From the IMG/VR virus record IMGVR_UViG_3300011445_000020, positions 1 to 64,000 of that record: a DNA stretch of 64,000 bases. One strand, written 5' to 3'. The position numbers and the translations under genes are program-made. Of the stretch, positions 1-6,749 are shown one piece after another. The notes beneath the pieces are model-generated. The model was not told the DNA's origin, ran no database searches, and was given only the letters and a program-made list of their open reading frames with translations. Source of the DNA: a virus. Every line of letters starts with the position of its first letter. Within the stretch, counting starts at the first letter, position 1.

Positions 1-169
1 CCAAGTTGCTGTGTGGTCTGATCTCGATCGTCTTGAGCGGGATTTCCACGTACTCAGCGTACTCCCCGCAATAGTCGCCCCCCTGACAACCATCATCCCA
101 CGTGCTCAACTCCACGTGCGCGTCGGGCGGCGCATCCTTCAACGCTTCACGCAGTTCTCTGACTGTCAC
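1..169 (-). CDS. Hypothetical protein, 3' part outside window
   Basis: An open frame starts at a GTG at 169 and runs off the left edge. Its N-terminus reads MTVRELREALKDAPPDAHVE, a helix-rich start followed by an acidic stretch. Upstream is GGAGG four bases before the GTG, and the gene overlaps the end of the MazG-like gene by about 23 bases, the usual arrangement in this operon. MTVRELREAL-type starts are common in small phage proteins, but I do not recognise a family. Confidence 0.6.
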   Translation of the reverse strand, partial: MTVRELREALKDAPPDAHVELSTWDDGCQGGDYCGEYAEYVEIPLKTIEIRPHSNL

Positions 170-500
170 GTGCCCTCCGCTGCTGGAGGAATCGGAACAC
201 CATCGCCCCGGTGTGGAGCGCCTCTTTCTCGATCTTCGCTTCCAGTTCCTTGTACGTGGCGAACTCCTCATCCGTGAAGAGTTGTCCTTCGGCGAACTTC
301 TCACGATACTCGACGAGATTGAGGACGGCCTGGAGTGTCTCACCCGCCTCTTCAATCACGACAGCGATCTGGCGGATCGGGTCGCTCGGCCACTTCGGGT
401 GCTTCTCTTCCGCCTTCCGCAACTGCGTCAAGATATCTTCGTAGATGCTCCGGAGGCGTTGCTCGCGTAGGAGGTACTCTTGGTACTGTCCTTCATCCAC
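147..500 (-). CDS. MazG-like NTP pyrophosphohydrolase-type protein
   Basis: A protein of 117 aa, mostly helical and acidic. Residues about 44-62 (IAVVIEEAGETLQAV) carry the EExGE...A pattern of MazG-like all-alpha NTP pyrophosphohydrolases, which hydrolyse non-canonical or excess NTPs; the second metal-binding ExxD-type motif is not clear. GTG at 500 is preferred over the TTG at 506 because AAGGAG lies 7 bases before it. Function is inferred from the one motif only. Confidence 0.5.
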   Translation of the reverse strand: MDEGQYQEYLLREQRLRSIYEDILTQLRKAEEKHPKWPSDPIRQIAVVIEEAGETLQAVLNLVEYREKFAEGQLFTDEEFATYKELEAKIEKEALHTGAMVFRFLQQRRARDSQRTA

Positions 501-1146
501 GACCAAACTCCTTCGCTTCGTCGCGAGACGTCAGCACACGCACGTGCGCCATTTCAGCAGAGGCGACACGTGCTGCTTGGTTAAGCGACATGAAGAGGAG
601 CGCGCTCCCCTGGTCGAGTGTCCAGAGTCCGTCACCGTCCTCCTGCGCCTGATAGTACTCCATCCCGATGAAGTCGCCCGACACGGTACGGTCGTCCTTG
701 AGACGCTGGACGACGAACCACGGGCCGAGGACGGTTGGGTAACTCATTAGTCTGCTCCGATGGAAGAGGACGCGTTTGAACTTGAGCCACCAACCGTACG
801 GAACGCGCCACCACCAACCGAGCTTTTGATTAGCCGGCGTGAGGAGCCCATCGGTGACCCACTCGTGCAACATTCCCTTAGTGGACGTCGTAGTTGTAGA
901 TGAGATGAACGGCGTGCTGCTCGGCTCGATGTTAGTGATGTAGCAGAGGAAACCATCGCAACCGTGCTCTAGCTTGGCGTGTTTTTTCTGCCACGACACG
1001 TCGCCACGGAGTAACCGGATCGTTCGGTTCCGCCGCTTGAGTAAACGAGAGAGGCGCTCGATCTGTCCTTCAAGGTCCGAGATGAAAATCTCGTTGTGCG
1101 TACGTCGTTTTTGACCGGTGTTTATGCGCTTTTTTCGACTCTTCAT
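493..1146 (-). CDS. Hypothetical protein with basic coiled-coil N-terminus
   Basis: A 217 aa protein. Residues 1-15 are strongly basic (KSRKKRINTGQKRR), 20-45 form a probable coiled coil, and the rest is mixed with a Trp-rich stretch (KLGWWWRVPYGWWLKF) around residue 110. I chose ATG at 1146 because it overlaps the stop of the upstream remnant as ATGA. No family recognised. Confidence 0.6.
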   Translation of the reverse strand: MKSRKKRINTGQKRRTHNEIFISDLEGQIERLSRLLKRRNRTIRLLRGDVSWQKKHAKLEHGCDGFLCYITNIEPSSTPFISSTTTTSTKGMLHEWVTDGLLTPANQKLGWWWRVPYGWWLKFKRVLFHRSRLMSYPTVLGPWFVVQRLKDDRTVSGDFIGMEYYQAQEDGDGLWTLDQGSALLFMSLNQAARVASAEMAHVRVLTSRDEAKEFGRG

Positions 1147-1223
1147 CGTTGCTTCTCGGTGATGACGATGTCGCGATTGAGGCGCGCGATCTTCGGCCAA
1201 CCAACAAAGGTGATCTCGTTCAT
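1143..1223 (-). pseudogene. Remnant of an RNA ligase N-terminus (26 codons)
   Basis: A 26-codon frame with an excellent AAGGAG ribosome site 6 bases before ATG at 1223, ending in an ATGA junction with the next gene. The peptide FVGWPKIARLNRDIVITEK resembles the segment just before the KxDG nucleotidylation motif of Rnl2-type RNA ligases (WPKI.RL....ITEK-IDG). It stops where the active-site motif should begin. I read this as the translated stump of a deleted ligase gene. The resemblance is from memory and short, so confidence is moderate. Confidence 0.45.
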
Positions 1224-1233
1224 CTCGTTCTCC

Positions 1234-1773
1234 TTAGAAACGAATGCCGACAGACGTGCGGTTGCTCACGCTGCCATCGTTGAATAGGACGCGCGACTCG
1301 GCGAAGAGTCCACGTCGGGCAGAAACACCGAGGAAGAGCGAGGGCGAGATTCCCAGGTCGAGGCCCCCGATCGAGCGAACACTCAGGTGCTCGGTGATCA
1401 CGGTCACCTTCTTGCCCTTCCGCTTGTGCTTGTCACCCTTGTGCTTCCCACGATCGTGCGGACGGTACGTGGTCGTAGTGTCCGAGGTGCTCTCGACGAT
1501 GAAAGCAGAGTCGTCGAGCCGGTCACCCACGAGGCCAACGCCACCGTAGAAGCCGTCGTTCGAGCGGGCGAGCAGGTCCGCGCTGAACGACAGGCGCTCG
1601 TTGTTCCCGAGGCTGACCCCGAGGCGAGCGCCCGACTGCTCCAGAGCAAGAGTGCCCTCGGTGGGGTTGCGAAGGTCCGACATCAGACGGGTGGTCGCCG
1701 ACAACTGGAGCGAGCCGGCGCTAGCGTTGACCGCGACGAGCAGGGCGAGGATGGTGAGGAGAGACTTCTTCAT
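1234..1773 (-). CDS. Secreted protein with Sec signal peptide
   Basis: A 179 aa protein starting MKKSLLTILALLVAVNASA, a textbook Sec signal peptide with an A-S-A cleavage site near residue 19. The mature part has alternating hydrophobic residues and Gly (LGVSLGNNERLSFSADLL, LGVSARRGLFAESRV) ending in F, as in small outer-membrane beta-barrels, interrupted by a very basic KHKGDKHKRKGKK loop near residue 115. It is unusual for a phage to encode an exported barrel-like protein; a role in surface alteration or superinfection exclusion is only a guess. Confidence 0.65.
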   Translation of the reverse strand: MKKSLLTILALLVAVNASAGSLQLSATTRLMSDLRNPTEGTLALEQSGARLGVSLGNNERLSFSADLLARSNDGFYGGVGLVGDRLDDSAFIVESTSDTTTTYRPHDRGKHKGDKHKRKGKKVTVITEHLSVRSIGGLDLGISPSLFLGVSARRGLFAESRVLFNDGSVSNRTSVGIRF

Positions 1774-1877
1774 GATGGGTATTTCCTCTCGATGTTGATG
1801 TTGACGCCGATGAACATGCCGACGAAGAAAGAGATGGCTGCGATGCAGATGATTGGAAAGCCTACTTCCCAGAACAT
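1770..1877 (-). CDS. Small single-pass membrane protein (35 aa)
   Basis: MFWEVGFPIICIAAISFFVG begins a 35-residue protein consisting of one TM helix (residues about 6-27) and a short charged tail. Its TGA overlaps the ATG of the secreted protein gene at 1773 (ATGA), and AGGGG lies upstream of its ATG. Function unknown. Confidence 0.55.
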   Translation of the reverse strand: MFWEVGFPIICIAAISFFVGMFIGVNINIERKYPS

Positions 1878-2050
1878 TCAAGGTGCCCCTTCTGACACTC
1901 ACTAGGAAGGTGTCCAGTGATGTGCCCGTTCACGTACGAAAAGGGTGCGCCACAGTGGGGACACTTTCCATGGAGTATCTCGGGGTTAGCACCGTGTTCA
2001 TAGATGGCATCGAGCATCTTCGTGAATTCTTCCTTCGAAACTTCCTTCAC
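1862..2050 (-). CDS. Small zinc-ribbon protein
   Basis: A 62 aa protein with a helical N-terminus (KEEFTKMLDAIYEHG) and a CPHC...C..GH..C zinc ribbon at residues about 30-59. ATG at 2050 overlaps the NadV stop codon (ATGA), so it is translationally coupled to the NAD+ salvage pair. No specific role known. Confidence 0.7.
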   Translation of the reverse strand: MKEVSKEEFTKMLDAIYEHGANPEILHGKCPHCGAPFSYVNGHITGHLPSECQKGHLECSGK

Positions 2051-3432
2051 AGAGCCGCCCGGTCTCTGACCGCAGCCAGCGAGGGCACTTCATACTGGAG
2101 CCCGTTCTCGAACACGCGCACGAGGTAGTTCTTCTCGTTGAGCGCCGGGTCTTCCACGCCCGTGATGAACTTGCCTTCTGACTTGAGGAGCATGAGACGG
2201 CCGGCCTTCGACTTCTTGCTCGGGTCCGTCAGCGGGTGCTTCATCACGTCCCGCCACTGGCCCTTCACCTCGACGGCGCTGCACTTCATCGCGAAGCGGC
2301 AGGTGTCGCGGTCCATCTTCTGAAGGAGGCCGCCACCAGAACCGAACGCGATGTTGTCGATGCTCCACTTGTCACCGAGCATGCCGGCGAGGATCGTCGC
2401 GAGTGACCGCTTATCGATACCGTCGCCTTGGATCAGTCGGACCTTCGGGTTGAGGACCTTGTACCCCTCTGGGGTCAAGCTGTAGCCGAACTTCTCCCCG
2501 AGCGTGTTGAGCAGATTGAGAACGACCAGGAGCGGGTCTCCGCTGTCTGGCCGGATGATCACGGTGCCCTCTCGGAACATCACCTTGTCGCGAAGCTGCT
2601 CACCCCAGATGTTGCGGACCGCGTTGTAGATGTCGTAGCTGTCAGAGACGACGGCGACGAGGCCGGTCGGGTACTGCGCCAACATGTTCTCGTACGCAGC
2701 CTTCTCGTTGTCACGGCCCCACGAGGTGATCGTACTGTGTTCGGCAGCCGGGATGCTGAAACCGGCCATCGGCTCGTTGTAGTACTGGTTCGCCACCACG
2801 AGGGCCGCCATCGTGTCGGTGCCCTTGAAGTTCACGAGGTGGGCAGCACCTCCGATACCGGCTGACTCGTTGCTCGTACTCCCCCGGTAGCCGAAGTCGT
2901 GGAGCTTGAAGTCGAGCCCGGAAAGGTCCGCGCCGGAGGTGATCATCGCGTCCTTGATCATCTGCTTCATCGCACGCGACTGGGTACAAACGGTCGTCGG
3001 GTACCACACCTGGACAAGCAGCGTCTCCAGGTAGTTCACGAGCCATGGAAATTCAGGGTCCGTGTTCTCGATCGTCAAGAGCACGTTGCCGGTCGGGACG
3101 GTGGTTCCTTCGGGCACTGCTTTGATGATGACGGGCAGCCGTCCGCCATGCCAACGGGCGATCGTCTCCCAATCACGACGGTTGAAAAAGTCGTCGCTCC
3201 CAAAGTGCGCCTTAAAGAAGGCAGCGGCCTCGTTGATCTTCTCCATCGTGACGACAGAGCCAGCGAGGTACTTCTTGATGATGTACGAGAGGCCGAAGAA
3301 GGTCACCGCAGGGAACTCGCCACCCTTACGGGCTTCGAGGAAGGAGAAGACGCGGGTGGTGCCCGGAGGGTACTGCTTGTAGTGCGACACCTTGTAGCTG
3401 TCGGTCATCAGGAGGATGTTATCCGGCTGCAT
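2047..3432 (-). CDS. nadV: Nicotinamide phosphoribosyltransferase
   Basis: A 461 aa protein, close to the normal NAMPT length. It joins nicotinamide and PRPP to give NMN. Visible family hallmarks are DSYKVSHYKQYPPG at the N-terminus, HDFGYRGSTSNESAGIGG near residue 190, the catalytic-His motif AAEHSTITSWG near 230, VSDSYDIYN, IIRPDSGDP near 295 and the GSGGGLLQK loop. The start overlaps natV by 14 bases, so NMN passes to the next gene's product. Phages such as KVP40 carry the same nadV-natV pair, and NAMPT plus NMNAT is the NARP2 pathway that restores NAD+ consumed by bacterial defences. The anti-defence role here is inference. Confidence 0.95.
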   Translation of the reverse strand: MQPDNILLMTDSYKVSHYKQYPPGTTRVFSFLEARKGGEFPAVTFFGLSYIIKKYLAGSVVTMEKINEAAAFFKAHFGSDDFFNRRDWETIARWHGGRLPVIIKAVPEGTTVPTGNVLLTIENTDPEFPWLVNYLETLLVQVWYPTTVCTQSRAMKQMIKDAMITSGADLSGLDFKLHDFGYRGSTSNESAGIGGAAHLVNFKGTDTMAALVVANQYYNEPMAGFSIPAAEHSTITSWGRDNEKAAYENMLAQYPTGLVAVVSDSYDIYNAVRNIWGEQLRDKVMFREGTVIIRPDSGDPLLVVLNLLNTLGEKFGYSLTPEGYKVLNPKVRLIQGDGIDKRSLATILAGMLGDKWSIDNIAFGSGGGLLQKMDRDTCRFAMKCSAVEVKGQWRDVMKHPLTDPSKKSKAGRLMLLKSEGKFITGVEDPALNEKNYLVRVFENGLQYEVPSLAAVRDRAAL

Positions 3433-4324
3433 TGAGTTTCCTTTCGAGCAGATTCATGAGCAGCTTATGCTCGTCAACGAGGAGTGCCCTCGCTTGGTCG
3501 AGTCTGACCCACTGGACAGCATCGAGATCGTCGTCAGCGCGAGGCACACCGAACGTGAACCTAGCGAGAAAGAATGCCGACATTAGCCTGTCCGGACCCC
3601 GGTAGCGGTAGTCGTCGATCTGGTTCGATCCCAGGTACTCAGCATCGTACACTTCGAGCCCTGTCTCCTCGTGCACTTCCCGACGAACGGCACCTTCAAG
3701 GGTCTCGTCTCTCGGGCTGACGAAACCACCGATGAATCGAAGTTTCCCGCTGTCGCGCTTTTTCTTCCCGAGGAGAACCTCGATACCCTGACCGAAGTTC
3801 CCTACGATCGCGACGTCCACGCACTGGTACGACGTCGGGTACTTGTGCTTCGACGCGTAGATCATCCCGCGACGGAAAGCAGCACTGTCCTCTGGCTGCA
3901 CCTTCGCTCGCTCTTCAGTGCCAGAGAGAGGCTCGACTGGGGGTAGCTCGAACGTCCGCGCCTTCCCGTGGTAGTGCTTGAGAAAGCTGTCACGGCCTCC
4001 GTAGAGGACGACACCTTCCGTGTCGTTCGGTGAACTAATCTGGTGGAACTTGATCAGTTCATCCAGGTACTCTGACCAGAGATAATCAGAGGGCTGATCG
4101 CTGAGGGGAAGAACGGTGACGGTCGGGTAGGCCTTGAGGATCATCTGCTTCCGCATGTCGAAGGTAAGCGGGTCTTCGATAGTGAGTCGAGCTTCCGACT
4201 CTCCAATCACGACAAGCACGTGCTCGTGGATACCGGTGACCGCGTCGAGCAGGTAACGGTGGCCGTCGTGCAGTTCGGGTACCTGGACACGGACGACCAC
4301 CACACCGAGGGCTTGCGTCTTCAC
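3419..4324 (-). CDS. natV: Bifunctional NMN adenylyltransferase / Nudix hydrolase
   Basis: A 301 aa fusion. The N-terminal half is an NMN adenylyltransferase (NMN + ATP to NAD+) with an HDGH (HxGH) motif near residue 19 and LSGTEER, matching the ISGTxxR signature, near residue 135. The C-terminal half has a Nudix box around residues 195-220 (EGAVRREVHEETGL), one residue longer than consensus before its first Glu, and probably hydrolyses ADP-ribose or similar. This is the NadM/NatV architecture. It starts with GTG in a GTGA overlap with the preceding 44 aa gene. Confidence 0.92.
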   Translation of the reverse strand: MKTQALGVVVVRVQVPELHDGHRYLLDAVTGIHEHVLVVIGESEARLTIEDPLTFDMRKQMILKAYPTVTVLPLSDQPSDYLWSEYLDELIKFHQISSPNDTEGVVLYGGRDSFLKHYHGKARTFELPPVEPLSGTEERAKVQPEDSAAFRRGMIYASKHKYPTSYQCVDVAIVGNFGQGIEVLLGKKKRDSGKLRFIGGFVSPRDETLEGAVRREVHEETGLEVYDAEYLGSNQIDDYRYRGPDRLMSAFFLARFTFGVPRADDDLDAVQWVRLDQARALLVDEHKLLMNLLERKLNAAG

Positions 4325-4455
4325 TTGCTCGCCGCGATCAAGGCAGCAACCATGACGAAGAAGATACCAAGGATACCGCCCCAGAGGGCGATCGTTGCAG
4401 CGAGAGCGATCTTGCCCATGAGGTACAGGCCGATGACGATAAGTAGCAGTGGCAT
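4321..4455 (-). CDS. Small two-helix membrane protein (44 aa)
   Basis: A frame starting MPLLLIVIGLYLMGKIAL with two hydrophobic helices (about 2-20 and 21-42). AAGGGAG lies 5 bases before its ATG, and its TGA overlaps the GTG start of natV. It sits exactly between rtcB and natV. Unknown function; too small for domain calls. Confidence 0.6.
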   Translation of the reverse strand: MPLLLIVIGLYLMGKIALAATIALWGGILGIFFVMVAALIAASK

Positions 4456-5733
4456 CTAGTCTCCCTTCACGCTGATGATCTGACGCAAGATGTGCGTCGG
4501 TTGAACGAGTGTGCGCGCGTCGTGCATCACCGTGTCGATGTTCTTGTAAGCGCCCGGCGCTTCGTCGATGATCGCTTCCCGGATGCGCGCTTCGATTCCG
4601 AGGGCCACCATTTCTTCACGGACTTGTTCCAGAGTGAACTGCTTACGCGCTGCCCCGCGAGACATGCGGCGACCAGCACCGTGGGGTGCGGAATTGTACG
4701 AGCCCGGATTTCCGAGGCCAGTGACGATGTATGAGCGAGCGCCCATCGAGCCAGGGATGAGGCCTCGGTCGCCGACATTTGCAGAAATGGCACCCTTTCG
4801 GGTGACAAGTAGCGTCTCTTCGCCATGGGTCTCCTTGCTCACGTAGTTGTGATGGCAGTTGATCCGCTCGACCTCGATGCTCCCGTAAGTGAGAGGGAAC
4901 ACCGTTCCGCACCAGTCCGCACAACATGCGGTGCCGAGCGCGTAGTTGAGTTCCGTCAGCACTCGATCCATCATCTCTTCCCTGTTGAGGAGCGCGTACT
5001 CCTGGCACCAGAAGAGTTCCTTCATGTACGCGTGGTACTCTTCGCTCTTCTCCACGAGATACGCGAGGTCCGGGTCCGGAAGATGCGTGTCATACATGTA
5101 GCGTTCGGCATACTTCTTCGCGACGTTCGTCCAGTGGGTGCCAGTCTTGTTGCCGACGCCACGGGAACCCGAGTGAAGGATAACCCAAACTTCTTCCGGG
5201 TATCCCACGCTGTCGATGGCGTAGTCTACTTCTGGATCAGCCGAGTACGGACGGCCGATACACACCTCGATGAAGTGGTTGCCCCCACCGAGGGAACCAA
5301 GCTGGGTCCGCCAGTCCTTGGCGCGCTGGTTCATGTGGTTCTTGTCACCCCAGTTCCTCTCGGCGAGAGCTTCAAGCTTCTCGATCCGGGCCTGGGCCGA
5401 AGGGAGGATACGCGAGTTCATCCCGTACGGGCCGATGCCGAGCGGGATGCGCCGCTCGATGCCCTCGCGGATGGTCTGGAGGTGCGGCTTCACCTGCTCG
5501 GGCTTCAGCGTGGTACGAACTGCGATCATCCCGCAGCCGATGTCCACCCCGACGCACGCGGGCATGACTGCGCCCTTCGTCGCGACGACGGTCCCGACGG
5601 TGCTCCCTCGGCCCCAGTGGACGTCGGGCATGACCGCGAGACCACGGACGAACGGGAGCGAAGCAGTACGTTCGACCTGGGCCATCGCTTCGTCCTCGAT
5701 CAGGGAAGCGAAGAGTCTGATCTTAGCGTTCAT
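4456..5733 (-). CDS. rtcB: RNA-splicing ligase RtcB
   Basis: A 425 aa protein, full-length for the family. RtcB joins RNA 2',3'-cyclic phosphate or 3'-phosphate ends to 5'-OH ends through a guanylylated His. Seen motifs: GVDIGCGM (metal ligands), GGNHFIEV, HSGSRGVGNKTG, the CCADWCG region and HGAGRRMSR, whose His is the guanylylation site. ATG at 5733 is chosen because AAGGA lies 7 bases upstream and the protein begins at the conserved N-terminus. It likely repairs tRNAs or mRNAs cut by host ribotoxins. Its substrates are also exactly the ends made by the three hammerhead ribozymes in this arm. Confidence 0.95.
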   Translation of the reverse strand: MNAKIRLFASLIEDEAMAQVERTASLPFVRGLAVMPDVHWGRGSTVGTVVATKGAVMPACVGVDIGCGMIAVRTTLKPEQVKPHLQTIREGIERRIPLGIGPYGMNSRILPSAQARIEKLEALAERNWGDKNHMNQRAKDWRTQLGSLGGGNHFIEVCIGRPYSADPEVDYAIDSVGYPEEVWVILHSGSRGVGNKTGTHWTNVAKKYAERYMYDTHLPDPDLAYLVEKSEEYHAYMKELFWCQEYALLNREEMMDRVLTELNYALGTACCADWCGTVFPLTYGSIEVERINCHHNYVSKETHGEETLLVTRKGAISANVGDRGLIPGSMGARSYIVTGLGNPGSYNSAPHGAGRRMSRGAARKQFTLEQVREEMVALGIEARIREAIIDEAPGAYKNIDTVMHDARTLVQPTHILRQIISVKGD

Positions 5734-5793
5734 CAGGACGTCCTTTCCGCTCTGAGCGTGTGAGTTTGCGCTCCCAATCGATACGAACAACCA

Positions 5794-5865
5794 TCAGTCC
5801 CTGAGGGCGACGATTACGCCGATGATCTCGATGAGGGTGAGGATTGCGAGCACGATCGTAATCAT
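5794..5865 (-). CDS. Possible 23-aa membrane peptide
   Basis: The frame MITIVLAILTLIEIIGVIVA plus three residues is one hydrophobic helix. It has AAGGAG 5 bases before ATG and an ATGA overlap with the FmdB-like gene upstream. Codon choice and junctions look real, but the size leaves it uncertain. Confidence 0.4.
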   Translation of the reverse strand: MITIVLAILTLIEIIGVIVALRD

Positions 5866-6080
5866 GCGTTCTCCTTTCGATTCGGGTAGAACTTAGGGGT
5901 GAAGCCTCGGCCTATGAAGAGGTGCGACGCTCGGGAGGGCGTCTTGGTTCCATCCGTTCGAACATATCCTTCAACTCCCTGGCACTCCGCACATCCTGCT
6001 TCCGACGTTTCCGACCCTTCGAAGGATCGTACTTCTTCCCACCGATGACCTACTTTACACTGGTAAGTATATACGGGCAC
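5862..6080 (-). CDS. FmdB-like zinc-ribbon protein
   Basis: A 72 aa protein. From the GTG at 6080 (GAGAGGAAAG upstream) it begins PVYTYQCKVGHRWEEV, the standard start of FmdB-family putative regulatory zinc ribbons (MPxYxYxC..CGH.FE). The usual first CxxC is CKVGH, followed by a CAEC pair near residue 30. The tail FIGRGFTPKFYP is also typical of phage members. It overlaps the end of the HNH gene by 26 bases. Molecular role unknown. Confidence 0.75.
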   Translation of the reverse strand: MPVYTYQCKVGHRWEEVRSFEGSETSEAGCAECQGVEGYVRTDGTKTPSRASHLFIGRGFTPKFYPNRKENA

Positions 6081-6489
6081 GTCGTCTTTCCTCTCGAATA
6101 CGGTGGCAGTTGGAACAGACAAGCTCACATTTCTTCCGTTCCTTCAAACGCTCGGAGGGAGAAAATCTCCAGGCATGCGAGAGTGTGAAGAGCTTCCGGC
6201 CCCGGACGTGATCGAAGTCCATACAGATCACCGGGTACTTCTTACGACAATCCAGACAGGGTGCATTTTTCTCTTTGTGCAGCCATTCACGGGCGACTTC
6301 TTTTCGGCGTCGCATTGAACGTTGATCGTACTGTCGGTGGAGCTTCGGGCTGTTCTTTCTGCGTTCGGCGTTGTACTCGTGTACGCGTTCTTTGTTTCTC
6401 AAGTACCACGCGCGCTTCTGTGCTGCGCCGTAGCCTGGGTGTTTCTTTCTCCACTGGCGCATGTACTCGCGTTTTTCGGTGCGTGTCAT
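6055..6489 (-). CDS. HNH homing endonuclease
   Basis: A 144 aa free-standing HNH nuclease. The N-terminus is very basic and helical (a DNA-binding part), then CLDC, DFDHVRGRK and ELVCSNCHRIR form the zinc-coordinated HNH core. The ATG at 6489 has GAGGAAGAGC before it and lies inside the zinc-ribbon frame 6287-6595, suggesting that the gene landed in or next to that small gene. It belongs to the same family as 50051-50371 and the fragment at 60075. Confidence 0.88.
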   Translation of the reverse strand: MTRTEKREYMRQWRKKHPGYGAAQKRAWYLRNKERVHEYNAERRKNSPKLHRQYDQRSMRRRKEVAREWLHKEKNAPCLDCRKKYPVICMDFDHVRGRKLFTLSHAWRFSPSERLKERKKCELVCSNCHRIREERRRARIYLPV

Positions 6490-6595
6490 GCTCTTCCTCT
6501 GGTTCCTGAGTGTACGTCCCGCACTCATCGCAGTAGTCAGCGTCCACATCCTTGCCGCACTTCGGGCAGTAGCCGAGCCTGATCCACTTACCCAT
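6287..6595 (-). CDS. Zinc-ribbon protein overlapped by the HNH gene
   Basis: The first 36 residues, with CPKCGKDVDADYCDECG, are a clean double-CxxC zinc ribbon followed by an acidic stretch. From about residue 37 on (HRKTRVHAPVEK...) the frame runs inside the HNH gene in another phase and is Arg-rich, so the C-terminal two-thirds look like out-of-frame read-through rather than native protein. ATG at 6595 overlaps the previous stop. Confidence 0.55.
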   Translation of the reverse strand: MGKWIRLGYCPKCGKDVDADYCDECGTYTQEPEEEHDTHRKTRVHAPVEKETPRLRRSTEARVVLEKQRTRTRVQRRTQKEQPEAPPTVRSTFNATPKRSRP

Positions 6596-6749
6596 TGATC
6601 TCGTAGTAAGCGGCGGCCGCTCTGATCACACGGACGCGCCGCATGTGGGTAAGTGGTGCGAGTAGTCCGATGATCTTCTCCAAGACAACGATCGCTTCGT
6701 TCTCCCCGACGTCGATGGACTTAGCTCGCGGCTGCTTCAGCGGGACCAT
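6588..6749 (-). CDS. Small hypothetical protein (53 aa)
   Basis: Starting at ATG 6749, inside the end of the RepA-like gene, it reads KSIDVGENEAIVVLEKIIGL and then a basic helix with alanines. The stop overlaps the start of the zinc-ribbon gene. Tight overlaps at both ends support translation. No family recognised. Confidence 0.5.
   Translation of the reverse strand: MVPLKQPRAKSIDVGENEAIVVLEKIIGLLAPLTHMRRVRVIRAAAAYYEING

Noticed and set aside
5700-5760. A hammerhead-like CTGATGA at the rtcB start
   Set aside because: No stem II partner or GAA-stem III strand nearby; it is just GTCCTG followed by the ATG of rtcB.
5726-5794. A 23-codon frame starting at ATG 5794 before rtcB
   Set aside because: No family, no ribosome site beyond the previous gene's end, and the peptide runs into the rtcB start in another phase; probably a by-product of the TGATG junction.
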